From an uncultured Marmoricola sp. (GTDB lineage: Bacteria; Actinomycetota; Actinomycetes; Propionibacteriales; Nocardioidaceae): a DNA stretch of 14,216 bases. Shown here piece by piece: positions 14,005 through 14,216 of this stretch (within the stretch, counting starts at the first letter, position 1; each line of letters starts with the position of its first letter). The translations under genes and the position numbers were made by a program. The stretch spans positions 1 to 14,216 of the forward strand of contig NZ_CALTZE010000100.1 of the NCBI RefSeq assembly GCF_943913695.1, read 5' to 3'. The notes under the pieces are model-generated. The model was not told the DNA's origin. It searched no databases and saw only the letters and a program-made list of their open reading frames with translations.

Positions 14005-14216
14005 CACCGGCGGTGGGCGAGGTCGGCCACGCCGACGAGCCCCGCGGCGGAGAGCTCGGCGCCGCGCACCGCGAGCATCGGGCGGTGGCCCCGAGCGGTG
14101 ACGTGGGCCGCGAAGCTCTCGCGCACCGGGTCGAGCAGGAGGTCACCGGCCTCGGCGACGCCGCCGCCCACGACGACCACCTCAGGGTCGAGCACGGCCG
14201 TCAGCGACGCGACGCC
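14004..14216 (-). CDS. Second ROK family protein, C-terminal fragment
   Basis: The frame is open to the window edge, so this is the last 70 residues of a gene that begins outside the window. It reads as a ROK C-terminus: an LDPEVVVVGGG segment, then AGDLLLDPVRESF, HRPML and an AGLVGVADLA tail. It is clearly paralogous to the neighbouring ROK kinase: about 20 of the first 32 residues are the same as in the aligned part of that protein, with only one small gap later. It lacks the catalytic and zinc motifs in this fragment because they lie upstream, so kinase or repressor status cannot be judged. Its TGA overlaps the next start. Confidence 0.82.
   Translation of the reverse strand, partial: GVASLTAVLDPEVVVVGGGVAEAGDLLLDPVRESFAAHVTARGHRPMLAVRGAELSAAGLVGVADLAHRR

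Noticed and set aside
1..14216. tRNA, rRNA, CRISPR array, insertion sequence, integrase or attachment site
   Set aside because: No cloverleaf, spaced direct repeats, transposase or integrase motifs were seen by reading; nothing supports a mobile or defence element.

Overview
The window is very GC-rich, densely packed bacterial DNA. It reads as the chromosome of a high-GC actinobacterium, probably a Nocardioides-like member of the Propionibacteriales. The support is a MacS/MacR-type two-component system, a ClgR-type regulator, a wax ester synthase/DGAT, ROK sugar kinases, frequent GTG starts, and two genes whose starts sit 7 nt after a TANNNT box, as in leaderless actinobacterial transcripts. 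The genus is an inference. I see no tRNA, rRNA, CRISPR array, transposase or phage gene. The longest non-coding stretch is about 156 bp.

Left part, + strand (1-3067): the C-terminal end of a flavin-dependent (Baeyer-Villiger-like) monooxygenase overlaps a classical SDR oxidoreductase by ATGA. A DUF402 protein with a probable leaderless promoter and a YbdK/GCS2-type glutamate-cysteine ligase-like protein follow.

Middle (3125-8689): on the minus strand a DUF1800 gene is followed after 15 bp by a Tat-exported DUF1501 gene, then by an aromatic acid exporter/FUSC-type membrane protein that a hairpin seems to separate from the pair. A wax ester synthase/DGAT is transcribed divergently from the DUF1800-DUF1501 pair. 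The shared 156-bp intergenic region holds a 9-bp inverted repeat and a candidate promoter.

Right-centre, minus strand (8729-12293): a PlsC-type acyltransferase, a MacS-like sensor kinase, a flavin-reductase-domain protein and a MacR-like response regulator form one tightly packed unit with gaps or overlaps of 3, -3 and 10 bp. A separate ClgR-like regulator with an SsrA-like Ala tail lies beyond them. Lipid acylation, membrane sensing and a possible flavin/redox function are therefore encoded together.

Right end (12411-14216): a + strand gene of unknown function encodes an acidic, Pro-rich protein with two C-terminal membrane helices. Two tandem, translationally coupled ROK kinase paralogues follow on the minus strand, the upstream one cut by the window edge.

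Nothing here is clearly a new defence or mobile system. The most interesting items are the flavin-reductase gene embedded in the two-component operon, the DUF1800/DUF1501 pair facing the wax ester synthase across a possible shared operator, and the isolated ClgR homologue with its degron-like tail.
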